Assembly: GCF_001645125.1 (NCBI RefSeq)
Contig: NZ_LXKA01000110.1
Location: forward strand, 186,001-250,000
DNA length: 64,000 nucleotides
Direction of reading: 5' to 3'
Source of the DNA: Paraburkholderia ginsengiterrae
GTDB lineage: Bacteria; Pseudomonadota; Gammaproteobacteria; Burkholderiales; Burkholderiaceae
Numbering within the stretch: position 1 is the first letter of the stretch; each line of letters opens with the position of its first letter. The notes under the pieces are model-generated. The model was not told the origin of the DNA and ran no database searches. It saw nothing but the letters and a program-made list of their open reading frames with translations. This document shows, piece after piece, positions 1 through 9,375 of this stretch. The position numbers and the translations under genes are program-made.

Positions 1-1
1 G

Positions 2-2050
2 ACCGAAGAAGCGCTGATCCGCAAGAAACTCGGCCACATGCCGCACGTGCGCAGCATGGACTTCAACCTGATGCAACGCGTGTTGACGGTCGTGCACGCA
101 CCGGAAGCGCTCGACACGATCCTCGCCGCGCTGCGCTCGCTCGACTTCACACCGGAACTGGCGGACGCCAATCCGGGCGCCGCGCCGCAAACGCCGTCCA
201 AGCCGTGGTGGCCGCTCGCTCTCGCCGCCGTCGCCGCGGCGGGCTCAGAGGCCGCTGGCTGGCTCGGCGCACCGGTCTGGCTACCGGCGGGTCTGGCGAT
301 CCTCGCCATCCTCTCCTGCGGCCTCACGACGTACCGGAAAGGGTGGCTCGCGATCCGCAACGGCAACCTGAACATCAATGCGCTCATGAGCATTGCGGTG
401 ACCGGTGCGCTGCTCCTGCGCCAATGGCCTGAAGCCGCGATGGTGATGGTGCTCTTTACCGTCGCCGAACTGATCGAAGCGAAGTCGCTCGACCGCGCCC
501 GCAATGCGATCCAGGGCCTCATGCAACTCACGCCCGAGCAGGCGAGCGTGCAGCAGCCCGACGGCAGCTGGCGCCTCACCGACCTCAAGGCGATCGCGCC
601 AGGCGCCGTGGTTCGCGTGAAACCCGGCGAGCGGATCGCACTCGACGGCGAGATCGTGACGGGCCGCTCCAGCGTGGATCAGGCGCCGATCACTGGCGAA
701 AGCCTGCCGGTCGACAAGACCGTAGGTGACACCGTGTTCGCCGGCACGATCAATCAAGCCGGCTCATTCGACTACCGCGTCACGGCCGCGGCCAGCAATA
801 CGACGCTGGCGCGCATCATCCACGCGGTCGAGGAAGCTCAAGGCGCCAAGGCGCCGACGCAGCGTTTCGTGGATCAGTTCGCCCGCGTGTATACGCCCAT
901 CGTGTTCGCCGTGGCGCTGGCCGTGGCGGTCGTGCCGCCGCTGCTGTTCGGCGGGGCGTGGCAGGTGTGGGTCTACAAGGCGCTGGTGATGCTGGTGATC
1001 GCCTGCCCCTGCGCGCTGGTGATCTCGACGCCGGTGACCATCGTCAGCGGTCTCGCGGCGGCGGCCCGCAAAGGCATTCTGATCAAAGGCGGCGCTTACC
1101 TCGAACAAGGCCGCAAGCTGGCCTGGCTCGCGCTCGACAAAACCGGCACGATCACCCACGGCAAGCCCGTGCAAACCGAGTTCGAGCTGTTCGCCGATGT
1201 TGAGGTCGTGCGTAGCCGGACGCTTGCGGCGAGTCTCGCGGGGCGCTCCGATCATCCGGTATCGCTGGCGATCGCAGCAGCGGCGAAGGCAGACGGCATG
1301 TCCACCGCTACCGTCGACGCCTTCGAGGCGCTCGCCCGCCGCGGCGTGCGCGGCGAGATCGACGGCTTGCCGTACTGGCTCGGCAATCATCGGCTGGTCG
1401 AAGAACTCGGGCGTTGCTCGGGGGCGCTGGAAGCCCGGCTGGACGAACTCGAGGGCCAAGGCAAAACGGTCGCGATGCTGGTGGACAGCGAGCGCGTGCT
1501 GGCCCTCTTCGCGGTCGCCGATACGGTGAAAGAGACGAGTCGCGCCGCCATCGCCGACTTGCATCGCCTCGGCGTGAACACGGCCATGCTCACCGGCGAC
1601 AACCCGCACACCGCCGCCGCGATCGCGCAGAAAGTCGGTATCGACGAAGCGCGCGGCAACCAGTTGCCGGAAGACAAGCTGAGCGCGGTTGCGCAATGGT
1701 CGTCGCAGGGTGCGACAGTCGGCATGGTCGGCGACGGCATCAACGACGCGCCCGCGCTGGCCCGCGCCGACATCGGCTTCGCGATGGGCGCGATGGGCAC
1801 CGACACGGCAATCGAGACCGCCGACGTCGCGCTGATGGACGACGACCTGCGCAAGATTCCGTCGTTCATTCGCCTGTCGAAGTCGACGCATTCGGTGCTG
1901 GTGCAGAACATCACGCTGGCGCTCGGGATCAAGAGCGTGTTCCTCGTGCTGACCGTGATCGGTCTGGGCACCATGTGGATGGCCGTGTTCGCCGATGTGG
2001 GCGCAAGTCTGCTGGTGGTGACGAACGGGTTGCGGCTGCTGCGCAAGTGA
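2..2050 (+). CDS. cadA: Cd/Zn/Pb-type heavy-metal P1B ATPase, 5' end outside window
   Basis: Inner-membrane pump that exports divalent soft metals (Zn, Cd, Pb) at the cost of ATP. The reading frame is open to the window edge, so the true start and most of the N-terminal metal-binding domain lie upstream; the first visible residues look like the end of such a domain. Counting from the Met at 38: actuator motif TGES near residue 218, the transmembrane metal site CPC near 322, phosphorylation motif DKTGT near 367, an SDHP histidine-proline motif, and the hinge GDGINDAP near 566. CPC with these motifs fits the ZntA/CadA group rather than copper pumps with confidence, although the exact metal is inferred. 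It ends shortly before a convergent AraC regulator; no metal regulator is visible in the window. Confidence 0.93.
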   Translation, partial: TEEALIRKKLGHMPHVRSMDFNLMQRVLTVVHAPEALDTILAALRSLDFTPELADANPGAAPQTPSKPWWPLALAAVAAAGSEAAGWLGAPVWLPAGLAILAILSCGLTTYRKGWLAIRNGNLNINALMSIAVTGALLLRQWPEAAMVMVLFTVAELIEAKSLDRARNAIQGLMQLTPEQASVQQPDGSWRLTDLKAIAPGAVVRVKPGERIALDGEIVTGRSSVDQAPITGESLPVDKTVGDTVFAGTINQAGSFDYRVTAAASNTTLARIIHAVEEAQGAKAPTQRFVDQFARVYTPIVFAVALAVAVVPPLLFGGAWQVWVYKALVMLVIACPCALVISTPVTIVSGLAAAARKGILIKGGAYLEQGRKLAWLALDKTGTITHGKPVQTEFELFADVEVVRSRTLAASLAGRSDHPVSLAIAAAAKADGMSTATVDAFEALARRGVRGEIDGLPYWLGNHRLVEELGRCSGALEARLDELEGQGKTVAMLVDSERVLALFAVADTVKETSRAAIADLHRLGVNTAMLTGDNPHTAAAIAQKVGIDEARGNQLPEDKLSAVAQWSSQGATVGMVGDGINDAPALARADIGFAMGAMGTDTAIETADVALMDDDLRKIPSFIRLSKSTHSVLVQNITLALGIKSVFLVLTVIGLGTMWMAVFADVGASLLVVTNGLRLLRK

Positions 2051-2102
2051 GAGCTTTGCGGGCCTGAAGCCAAGCTAGTGACGCGCGGTTGTGGGCAGCA
2101 AC

Positions 2103-3119
2103 TCAGGCTAGCGCAGCGCCCGCGGCCTTCAATGTATCCGACGGCCGCATGCCAAAGAGCTTGCGGTAGTCGGTGGCGAACTGGCTAAGATGCCAGAAGC
2201 CCCACGCCGCCGCGACATCCTGCACCGAGCGCGATTCAACCGATGCATTCGATAGATCGCGCCGCGCGCCGTTCAGGCGAATCGTCCGCAGATAAGTGGC
2301 GGGCGCCATGCCGAGCACGTCCTGAAAGCAGTATTGCAGCGTGCGCCGGCTCACGTGCAGCCGTTCACACAATTCCGGCACGTTCACCGCGCGCTCGCGA
2401 TTGACCAGCACATACTCCCGCGCTTCCGACACGATCGACTGACGACGCGGCCGCGCGGGCATCGCCGCCGGCTCCGAAGCCGGCAACGCACCGACGTCGA
2501 ACAGCGACGCCAGCACCGAGGCCTGCAGGTTGTTGCGCGCGAACGAGGACAGCGGTGCGCTGCTTGCCGCGCCATCGTCAAGCAATCTGCGCAATGACGC
2601 GCACAACTGCGCCTTGCGCGCCATGCCGATCGGCACGACCTCCGTGTTCGGCACATGATCGGCGAGGCCGACGCGCTCCACCTCCGCCGCATAACGGCGC
2701 AACGCCTCGCCTTTCACCACCACCCCGAAAATTTCGTAACCCGCCGAGGTCAGCAGCTCGAATTCGATCCCGCCCGGACGGAACGCAAGTGCGTCGCCCG
2801 CGATCACCTGGGCGTCGATGCGTCCCGAACCCTCGGGACATGTCGGAATGCCGAACCAGTAAGCGTCTTTCTGCACTTCGCAGGTTTGCCGCAGCGTATG
2901 GCTAGTCGTTTCGACGAACACCTGCATGTGGTCGAGGCACAGCTCAGTCAGGGCGCCGACGAAACATCCCGCAGTCAACTGGTCATAGGTCTGGCTCCAG
3001 CCGTGAAGACTGCGCGCCTGCTCGTCCGCATCGTGAGCGACACGGGTCTGCACGCGGAAGCTCGGCTGCGGCGTGAGCGTCGGATCTGACAGGCTTTCGT
3101 TTGAAGTGGCTATCGTCAT
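2103..3119 (-). CDS. AraC-family regulator, EutR-like, divergent from exaC
   Basis: Transcription factor of 338 residues. The N-terminal two thirds form an effector-binding region of the kind seen in EutR-like regulators, and the last ~100 residues hold the paired helix-turn-helix of the AraC family (NVPELCERLHVSRRTLQYCF and a second helix pair ending RKLFGMRPSDTLK). I chose the ATG at 3119 (MTIATSN) because the upstream in-frame extension looks non-coding. It is transcribed away from exaC across a 342-base gap and lies beside eutBC and the permease, so a role in switching on ethanolamine or aldehyde use is the natural inference. The inducer is not evident from sequence. Confidence 0.85.
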   Translation of the reverse strand: MTIATSNESLSDPTLTPQPSFRVQTRVAHDADEQARSLHGWSQTYDQLTAGCFVGALTELCLDHMQVFVETTSHTLRQTCEVQKDAYWFGIPTCPEGSGRIDAQVIAGDALAFRPGGIEFELLTSAGYEIFGVVVKGEALRRYAAEVERVGLADHVPNTEVVPIGMARKAQLCASLRRLLDDGAASSAPLSSFARNNLQASVLASLFDVGALPASEPAAMPARPRRQSIVSEAREYVLVNRERAVNVPELCERLHVSRRTLQYCFQDVLGMAPATYLRTIRLNGARRDLSNASVESRSVQDVAAAWGFWHLSQFATDYRKLFGMRPSDTLKAAGAALA

Positions 3120-3461
3120 ACCGGATCTGCGCAAACAGAATATCGAGTAGTAAGGCGAGAGGGCACGCAATTCCTATGCCGAACGGGCTCGCGGCCCGCC
3201 TCGCGCGAATCGCATCCGCAAGCGCACAGCAGCTGTTCAACCCCTGCTCAATGAATGAACAACGCTGCGCACATTGCTCAGAAACAGGACGTTCGCCCAA
3301 CACCAATTGAACAGCGTACCGCATCACACCGCGCGAGAGTGCCTGTTGCACGTGCACAGATCACCAGCGCGGTGCATTGGCACGCTTCTGGCTCTTGCCT
3401 GTCGCGGCCAAGCGAAATATCGCGCCGAATATAGCCCATTCAACATGTGAGGAGCACACAG
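3120..3461. promoter_or_regulatory. Divergent intergenic region between AraC regulator and exaC
   Basis: A 342-base gap between two divergent starts with no supported gene. It holds a sigma-54-like promoter candidate (listed separately), a short palindrome TGCACGTGCA around 3352, and a good ribosome site (TGAGGAG, 3448-3454) before exaC. Short open frames here have no protein-like character. Confidence 0.6.
3377..3393 (+). promoter_or_regulatory. Candidate sigma-54 (-24/-12) promoter for exaC
   Basis: The sequence TTGGCACGCTTCTGGCT has the invariant GG and GC spaced by exactly 10 bases and matches the -24 half (TTGGCACG) perfectly; the -12 half is TGGC instead of TTGC. A start site about 12 bases on would leave a leader of roughly 58 bases before exaC. 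Related aldehyde dehydrogenases are known to be sigma-54/AcoR-controlled in several beta- and gammaproteobacteria. No enhancer-binding activator gene is visible in this window. Confidence 0.45.
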
Positions 3462-4982
3462 ATGAATCACGCAGAGATGCAGTTTCTGACCACCGAATTC
3501 CCGTACAAGAAGCAGTATGCGAATTTTATCGGCGGCGAATGGGTGAAGCCCGCGGGCGGTGAGTACTTCGATAACGTATCGCCGATCACTGGCGAGCCGT
3601 TTACGTCGATTCCGCGTTCGCGCGAAGCCGATATCGAACTCGCGCTCGACGCCGCGCATCGCGCGAAAGCGGCGTGGGGCAAGACCTCGACCACCGAGCG
3701 CGCGAACATCCTGAACCGCATTGCCGACCGGATGGAAGCGAACCTGCAACGTCTCGCCGTAGCCGAGACGATCGACAACGGCAAGCCGTTGCGCGAAACC
3801 ATGGCCGCGGACATTCCTCTCGCCATCGACCACTTCCGCTACTTCGCGGGCGCCGTGCGCGCCCAGGAAGGCTCGATCTCCGAGATCGACGACGACACGG
3901 TTGCGTATCACTTTCACGAACCGCTCGGCGTGGTCGGCCAGATCATTCCGTGGAATTTCCCGATCCTGATGGCCGTGTGGAAGCTCGCTCCCGCGCTCGC
4001 CGCCGGCAACTGCGTAGTGCTCAAACCGGCCGAGCAAACGCCGGCGTCGATTCTCGTGCTGGTCGAACTGATTCACGACCTGCTGCCCGCGGGCGTGCTG
4101 AACGTGGTCAACGGCTTCGGCCTCGAAGCCGGCAAGCCACTCGCTTCCAGCAAGCGCATCGCCAAGATCGCGTTTACCGGCGAGACCACGACCGGCCGCC
4201 TGATCATGCAGTACGCGAGCCAGAACATCATTCCGGTGACGCTCGAACTCGGCGGCAAGAGCCCGAATATTTTCTTCGCCGACGTGATGAATGCGGACGA
4301 CAGCTACTTCGACAAGGCGCTCGAAGGCTTCGCGATGTTCGCGCTGAATCAGGGTGAAGTGTGCACGTGCCCGTCGCGCGTATTGATCGATGAAAAGATC
4401 TACGACCGCTTCATGGAGCGTGCGTTAAAGCGCGTCGCGGCGATTGCGCAAGGGCATCCGCTCGACACCAAGACGATGATTGGCGCCCAGGCCTCGCAGG
4501 AGCAACTGGAAAAGATTCTCTCGTACGTCGACCTCGGCAAACAGGAAGGCGCCCAATGTCTGATTGGCGGTGAACGCAATACGCTTGGCGGTGAGTTGAG
4601 CAAGGGCTATTACGTGAAGCCGACTGTGTTCCGCGGCCACAACAAGATGCGCATCTTCCAGGAAGAGATCTTTGGGCCGGTGGTGTCGGTCACGACGTTC
4701 AAGACCGAAGACGAAGCGCTCGAGATCGCCAACGACACGCTCTACGGCCTCGGCGCCGGCGTGTGGACGCGCGACGGCACGCGCGCCTATCGCTTCGGCC
4801 GTCAGATTCAGGCGGGCCGCGTCTGGACCAATTGCTATCACGCCTATCCGGCACACGCCGCGTTCGGCGGCTACAAGCAATCGGGCATTGGCCGCGAGAA
4901 TCACAAGATGATGCTCGACCATTATCAGCAGACCAAGAACCTGCTCGTCAGCTATAGCGAGAAGCCGCTCGGCTTCTTCTAA
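3462..4982 (+). CDS. exaC: NAD-dependent acetaldehyde dehydrogenase (ExaC/AcoD type)
   Basis: Cytosolic aldehyde dehydrogenase of 506 residues that oxidises acetaldehyde to acetate. The family glutamate is at about residue 262 (LELGGKSPN) and the catalytic cysteine at about 301 ([11 protein letters not shown]); the nucleotide-binding segment GQIIPWNFP and the C-terminal [10 protein letters not shown] are intact. I chose the ATG at 3462 because the in-frame GTG at 3447 lies inside the ribosome site TGAGGAG. It is followed by a strong terminator and a DUF779 gene, a common partner of ExaC. With eutBC nearby it would remove the acetaldehyde made from ethanolamine; it may also serve ethanol breakdown. 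Confidence 0.95.
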   Translation: MNHAEMQFLTTEFPYKKQYANFIGGEWVKPAGGEYFDNVSPITGEPFTSIPRSREADIELALDAAHRAKAAWGKTSTTERANILNRIADRMEANLQRLAVAETIDNGKPLRETMAADIPLAIDHFRYFAGAVRAQEGSISEIDDDTVAYHFHEPLGVVGQIIPWNFPILMAVWKLAPALAAGNCVVLKPAEQTPASILVLVELIHDLLPAGVLNVVNGFGLEAGKPLASSKRIAKIAFTGETTTGRLIMQYASQNIIPVTLELGGKSPNIFFADVMNADDSYFDKALEGFAMFALNQGEVCTCPSRVLIDEKIYDRFMERALKRVAAIAQGHPLDTKTMIGAQASQEQLEKILSYVDLGKQEGAQCLIGGERNTLGGELSKGYYVKPTVFRGHNKMRIFQEEIFGPVVSVTTFKTEDEALEIANDTLYGLGAGVWTRDGTRAYRFGRQIQAGRVWTNCYHAYPAHAAFGGYKQSGIGRENHKMMLDHYQQTKNLLVSYSEKPLGFF

Positions 4983-4999
4983 ACGCGACGATCCCGTTC

Positions 5000-5031
5000 G
5001 AGCGAGCCGCATGACGCGGCTCGCTCTTTTT
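5000..5031 (+). terminator. Rho-independent terminator after exaC
   Basis: Perfect 11-bp stem (5000-5010 with 5016-5026), a five-base loop ATGAC, then five T residues. It lies 18 bases after the exaC stop and ends only 15 bases before the DUF779 start, so DUF779 must depend on read-through or on a promoter overlapping the hairpin. Confidence 0.9.
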
Positions 5032-5046
5032 ACACGAGGGCATGTG

Positions 5047-5442
5047 ATGGCTAATGAGAAAGAAGTCGCCCGCGTAATCGCAACGCCTGCCGCGGTCGAG
5101 TTGATCGACAAACTGCGCGCCGAACATGGGGCCGTGCTGTTCCATCAATCCGGTGGATGCTGCGACGGCAGCGCACCGATGATGTTTCCGCAGGGCGAAT
5201 TTATGGTCGGCTCGTCCGATGTGAAGCTCGGCATGATTGCGAACGTGCCGTTCTACATGAGCGAATCGCAGTTCGAATACTGGCAGCACACGCAGTTGAT
5301 CATCGACGTGGTGCCGGGAAATGGCGGAATGTTTTCTTTGGAGCGGCCCAGCGGTTTGCGCTTTCTCACGCGCTCACGCCTTTTCGAGGATGACGAGAAC
5401 GCGTGGCTGGAAACACATCCTGTAGAACGGGCCGATGCTTGA
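5047..5442 (+). CDS. DUF779 family protein
   Basis: Protein of 131 residues belonging to the DUF779 family, commonly encoded immediately downstream of ExaC-type aldehyde dehydrogenases. It contains the family's paired cysteines in HQSGGCCDGSAPM near residues 35-47 and a second conserved stretch (IDVVPGNGGMFSLE). The start at 5047 gives the usual family N-terminus; an upstream frame from 5011 would start inside the terminator loop. The biochemical role is unknown; linkage suggests a helper or protective function in aldehyde oxidation. A strong terminator separates it from exaC, which implies lower or independent expression. Confidence 0.88.
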   Translation: MANEKEVARVIATPAAVELIDKLRAEHGAVLFHQSGGCCDGSAPMMFPQGEFMVGSSDVKLGMIANVPFYMSESQFEYWQHTQLIIDVVPGNGGMFSLERPSGLRFLTRSRLFEDDENAWLETHPVERADA

Positions 5443-5444
5443 AG

Positions 5445-5478
5445 AGGCACGAGCGTGCGTGAATGCGTTCGAGTGCCT
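5445..5478. terminator. Possible bidirectional hairpin between DUF779 and eutC
   Basis: AGGCAC (5445-5450) pairs with GTGCCT (5473-5478), with partly paired inner sequence, in the 47-base gap between two convergent genes. The T-run after it is short, so terminator activity is only likely, not clear. Confidence 0.35.
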
Positions 5479-5489
5479 AGTTTACGTTC

Positions 5490-6287
5490 TTACGCCGCGC
5501 CCGGATTTGAGTTGTCGCTAACCGCAGGTGCCGCTGGTGTATGCGCCAGCGCTGCATCGCTATCGTCTTTCAGGCCTACACCGGTGAGACCCAAACGCCG
5601 CGCATGCGTCAGCAGGTAGTGCAACTTGTGCGCGGCCAGCGGATAGTCGAGTCCTTCCGGGCGCACGTTAGAAATACAGTTGCGCTGCGCGTCGCTACAA
5701 CCGACTTTCGGCCCATACGTCAGGTAAATACCGAGGCTATCGGGCGAACTCAAACCTGGCCGCTCACCAATCAGCATCACCACCAGTTTCGCGCCGAGCA
5801 ATTCGCCAATCTCATCACCCAGCGCGACGCGTGCCTGACGCGCCACCACCACAGGCCCAATCTTCCAATCCGCGAGACGCGGAATGACTGCTTGCAACAG
5901 CGGGATAGTTTGCTTCGAAGCGGCGAACGCTGAAAGGCCATCGCCGATCACAAACACCACTTCCGGCGACTCGTTCGGCACCGCCGTCAGTGCAGCACGA
6001 CTTGCTTCCGACAAGCGCCTTCCGAGATCAGGACGCCGCAAGTAATGCTCCCGATCCGGCGCTGCGCTCTGCACGTCGAGCGTGCTGAAGTTTTGCGCGC
6101 GCAACTGTTCGTGAAGCACGTCCGCATCGAGTGGATGATGCACGGCGTCACGCGCCTGCGCGTGCGACAGGTTGAACGCCAGCAGCGGCGCCGTCGGCAA
6201 ACTGCTGCCCGCGCGGCCCAGCGCGATGCGCGCGTTGGTGAACTGACGCAACGCGTTCCACGGATTCTTTTCGAGGAAGTCGCTCAT
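5490..6287 (-). CDS. eutC: Ethanolamine ammonia-lyase small subunit
   Basis: Light chain (265 residues) of the adenosylcobalamin-dependent enzyme that splits ethanolamine into acetaldehyde and ammonia. Recognisable EutC stretches include GDGLSAFAA, IGERPGLSSPDSLGIYLTYGP (quoted in part) and the cysteine-bearing SDAQRNCISNVRPEGL near the C-terminus. The start ATG at 6287 overlaps the eutB stop by four bases (ATGA), showing translational coupling and a 1:1 subunit supply. The chain is the length expected for forms outside microcompartments; no shell-protein genes accompany it. Confidence 0.96.
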   Translation of the reverse strand: MSDFLEKNPWNALRQFTNARIALGRAGSSLPTAPLLAFNLSHAQARDAVHHPLDADVLHEQLRAQNFSTLDVQSAAPDREHYLRRPDLGRRLSEASRAALTAVPNESPEVVFVIGDGLSAFAASKQTIPLLQAVIPRLADWKIGPVVVARQARVALGDEIGELLGAKLVVMLIGERPGLSSPDSLGIYLTYGPKVGCSDAQRNCISNVRPEGLDYPLAAHKLHYLLTHARRLGLTGVGLKDDSDAALAHTPAAPAVSDNSNPGAA

Positions 6288-7678
6288 GCTATGCCCATCC
6301 AATCACGCGCGCCTTCCAGAAGCGGTTGCTGTGTCGTTGCACTCAGCAACGCGCCGCGCGCATCGGTGATCTGCATCGACTCCAGCCATTCTTCGAATTC
6401 AGGCGCGCGCCGCAAACCGAGCACATCGCGCACGTACAGTGCGTCGTGGAAAGACGTGCTTTGATAATTGAGCATCACGTCGTCCGCGCCGGGAATGCCC
6501 ATGATGAAGTTGATACCCGCGACGCCGAGCAGCGTGAGCAGGTTGTCCATGTCGTCCTGATCGGCCTCGGCGTGGTTCGTGTAGCAGATATCGCAACCCA
6601 TGGGCACGCCGAGCAGCTTGCCGCAGAAGTGATCTTCGAGACCGGCGCGCGTGATCTGTTTACCGTCGTACAGATACTCCGGCCCGATGAAACCCACCAC
6701 CGTGTTCACGAGGAACGGATTGAACTTGCGCGCGACCGCGTAGGCGCGCACTTCGCACGTCTGCTGATCGACGCCAAAGTGCGCGTCCGCCGACAACGCG
6801 CTGCCCTGTCCCGTTTCGAAGTACATCAGATTGTTGCCGACCGTTCCGCGCTTCAGCGACAACCCTGCTTCATACGCTTCCTGCAACAGCGCGAGCGAAA
6901 TGCCAAAGCCGGCATTCGCTTTCTCCGTGCCCGCGATCGACTGAAACACCAGATCGACCGGCGCGCCTTTTTCAATCGCGGCGATCGTATTGGTGACGTG
7001 AGTCAACACGCACGATTGCGTCGGCACCTGATAGCGCTGACGGAACTCGTCGATCATCACCAGCAGCTTGGTGATCGCGGCGAGATTGTCGCTGGCCGGG
7101 TTGATGCCGATCATCGCGTCGCCGCAGCCGTACATCAGACCATCGAGCATCGAGGCGGCGATGCCCTTGACGTCGTCGGTGGGATGATTCGGTTGCAAAC
7201 GCACCGACATGTGCCCCGGCAACCCCACCGTGTTGCGAAAGCGCGTAATCACCGGACGTTTACGCGCGGCCGCTATCAGGTCCTGATTGCGCATGAGCTT
7301 CGATACCGCCGCGACCATCTCAGGAGTGAGGCCCGCAGTGATGCGCGTGAGCGCGTCGGCATCGGTCGTATTGCTCAGCAGCCAGTTGCGAAAATCGCCA
7401 ACCGTGAGATGCGCGATCTCCGCGAACGCCTGCGGTGAATGATCGTCGATCACGAGACGCGTGACTTCGTCGCTTTCGTACGGAATCAGCGCTTCGTTGA
7501 GGAAGGTGCGCAACGGCACCTGCGCGAGCGCCATCTTGGCCGCCACGCGCTCTTCCTCGCTCGCTGCCGCAACGCCCGCGAGCTGGTCGCCAGAACGCTG
7601 CGGACTGGCCTTCGCCATCAGGGTTTTCAGATCGGCAAAGCGATAGGTGCGGCTGCCAATCGTCTCGGTATAGCTCAT
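6284..7678 (-). CDS. eutB: Ethanolamine ammonia-lyase large subunit
   Basis: Heavy chain of 464 residues, a TIM-barrel carrying the substrate site. Family sequence is intact throughout, for example MSVRLQPNHPTDDVKGIA, MYGCGDAMIGINPASDN and GCDICYTNHAEADQDDMDN. The start at 7678 (MSYTETIG) gives the usual N-terminus; the longer frame to 7705 adds an unlikely leader. The gene is followed by eutC with a four-base overlap and preceded, 43 bases upstream, by the permease gene on the same strand, so the three probably form one transcript. The enzyme needs cobalamin; no cobalamin or reactivase (eutA) genes are present here. Confidence 0.97.
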   Translation of the reverse strand: MSYTETIGSRTYRFADLKTLMAKASPQRSGDQLAGVAAASEEERVAAKMALAQVPLRTFLNEALIPYESDEVTRLVIDDHSPQAFAEIAHLTVGDFRNWLLSNTTDADALTRITAGLTPEMVAAVSKLMRNQDLIAAARKRPVITRFRNTVGLPGHMSVRLQPNHPTDDVKGIAASMLDGLMYGCGDAMIGINPASDNLAAITKLLVMIDEFRQRYQVPTQSCVLTHVTNTIAAIEKGAPVDLVFQSIAGTEKANAGFGISLALLQEAYEAGLSLKRGTVGNNLMYFETGQGSALSADAHFGVDQQTCEVRAYAVARKFNPFLVNTVVGFIGPEYLYDGKQITRAGLEDHFCGKLLGVPMGCDICYTNHAEADQDDMDNLLTLLGVAGINFIMGIPGADDVMLNYQSTSFHDALYVRDVLGLRRAPEFEEWLESMQITDARGALLSATTQQPLLEGARDWMGIA

Positions 7679-7721
7679 TTCCACGACTCCATCGCCGCTG
7701 CTCACGCAGCGGCTCGATCCG

Positions 7722-9125
7722 TCACTCTTCGAGCAAAACGTCCGCCGGCGCGGTTTCGCGTTGATGGCGCGTCAACAGGAAGTAGACGTAGCCCAGCGCG
7801 AGAAAGATCGCAAACACGATCGCCACCAGAAAATTGAAGTAAACCATCGTCGCCAGACAGATTACCGCGGCCACCAGCGCGAACGCCGGAAACACCGGAA
7901 ACAGCGGCGCGCGGAACGGGCGCTCCATGTTCGGCTCGACGCGGCGCAGCTTGAACAGCGACAACATGCTGATGATATACATCACGATAGCGCCAAATAC
8001 CGACATCGTCACGATGTTCGCGGTCAGCGTCTGGCCGCCGAACTGGATCAGCTCGTCGCTATAGATCGCCGCGATGCCGACCACGCCGCCCGCAAGGATC
8101 GCGCGATGCGGCGTCTTGAAGCGCGGATGCACCTTCGAGAGCCACTCCGGCAGATAGCCCGCGCGAGCCAGCGCGAAGATCTGCCGCGAATAGCCGAGGA
8201 TGATGCCGTGAAACGAAGCAACCAGCCCGAACAGGCCCAGCCACACCAGCATATGCATCCAGCCGCTATGCTCGCCGACGATGAATTTCATCGCTTGCGG
8301 AAGCGGATCGTTGATGTTCGACAGCTTGGTCCAGTCGCCTGCCGCGCCGGCAAACACCATCACGCCAATGGCCAGCACGACCAGCGTGAGAATGCCGGTG
8401 ATGTAGGCGATCGGGATCGAGCGCTTCGGGTTCTTCGCTTCTTCAGCGGCCATGGCAACGCCTTCGATGGCGAGGAAAAACCAGATCGCGAACGGAATCG
8501 CCGCGAACATGCCATGAAACGAGCCCATGCTGAAAGTGTCCGCGCCGGACCAGCCGCCCTTCGTGAAGTTGGACCACTGAAAACCCGGCGACACCACGCC
8601 CATGAAGACCAGCAACTCGAAGATCGCGAGTAGCGTCACGCACAACTCGAACGCCGCGGCAATCTGCACGCCGACGATATTCAACGCCATGAAGACGAGA
8701 TACGCGCCCATCGCCGCGTGTTTCGGTTCGAGCCCCGGAAACTGCACGTGCAGATACGCGCCGATGGCCAGCGCAATGGCCGGCGGTGCGAAGACGAATT
8801 CGACGAGCGTCGCCGCGCCCGCCAGATAACCGCCGGTCGGACCGAACGCGTGGCGCGCGTAGGCGAACGGGCCGCCGGCATGCGGGATCGACGTGGTGAG
8901 TTCCGTGAAACTGAAAATGAAGGTCGTATACATCGCGGCGATGAAGATGGCCGTGATGACGAACCCGAGCGTGCCCGCGCTCGCCCAGCCATAGCTCCAG
9001 CCGAAATACTCGCCGGAAATGACCAGACCGACCGCGATGCCCCACAGTTGCCACGTGCCGAGCGTCTGCTTCAACTCGTGATGCGTAACTTTGCCGACGT
9101 GCTGATTTTTGGACTCTGATTTCAT
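7722..9125 (-). CDS. eat: Ethanolamine permease (APC superfamily)
   Basis: Inner-membrane transporter of 467 residues with about twelve hydrophobic segments, in the amino acid-polyamine-organocation superfamily. Near the N-terminus are the family stretches GLVISGEYFGWSYGW and ELTTSIPHAGGPFAYARHAF. The start at 9125 follows a GGGAG ribosome site at a spacing of six bases; the longer frame to 9242 is not protein-like. It is first in the eat-eutB-eutC operon and supplies substrate to the lyase. Gene linkage makes ethanolamine the expected cargo. Confidence 0.93.
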   Translation of the reverse strand: MKSESKNQHVGKVTHHELKQTLGTWQLWGIAVGLVISGEYFGWSYGWASAGTLGFVITAIFIAAMYTTFIFSFTELTTSIPHAGGPFAYARHAFGPTGGYLAGAATLVEFVFAPPAIALAIGAYLHVQFPGLEPKHAAMGAYLVFMALNIVGVQIAAAFELCVTLLAIFELLVFMGVVSPGFQWSNFTKGGWSGADTFSMGSFHGMFAAIPFAIWFFLAIEGVAMAAEEAKNPKRSIPIAYITGILTLVVLAIGVMVFAGAAGDWTKLSNINDPLPQAMKFIVGEHSGWMHMLVWLGLFGLVASFHGIILGYSRQIFALARAGYLPEWLSKVHPRFKTPHRAILAGGVVGIAAIYSDELIQFGGQTLTANIVTMSVFGAIVMYIISMLSLFKLRRVEPNMERPFRAPLFPVFPAFALVAAVICLATMVYFNFLVAIVFAIFLALGYVYFLLTRHQRETAPADVLLEE

Positions 9126-9375
9126 CGGGCGCTCCCAGATGTTGCCGCTCGCTCGGCGCCGCAAGGCTTTGCGGTGCTTGGACGGACAGGCTTCAGCCGA
9201 TGGTAGTGAGCCATTATTCGGGGTGTTATCGAAATTCGGCAAAGTTGTGGGCGGCCGCGTATCAGCGGCCGCTTAATTGCGCACCGGATTGAGCGTGAAG
9301 TTCGCAGGATTTGGTAAATGGGGACGTGGTACTTTGGTTCGCGTCCGTTCGACAATTTTTCAGGTTAACTGCGTC

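Noticed and set aside
764-1891. Long minus-strand frame opposite the metal ATPase
   Set aside because: Arginine/histidine-rich shadow of a strong coding strand in high-GC DNA.
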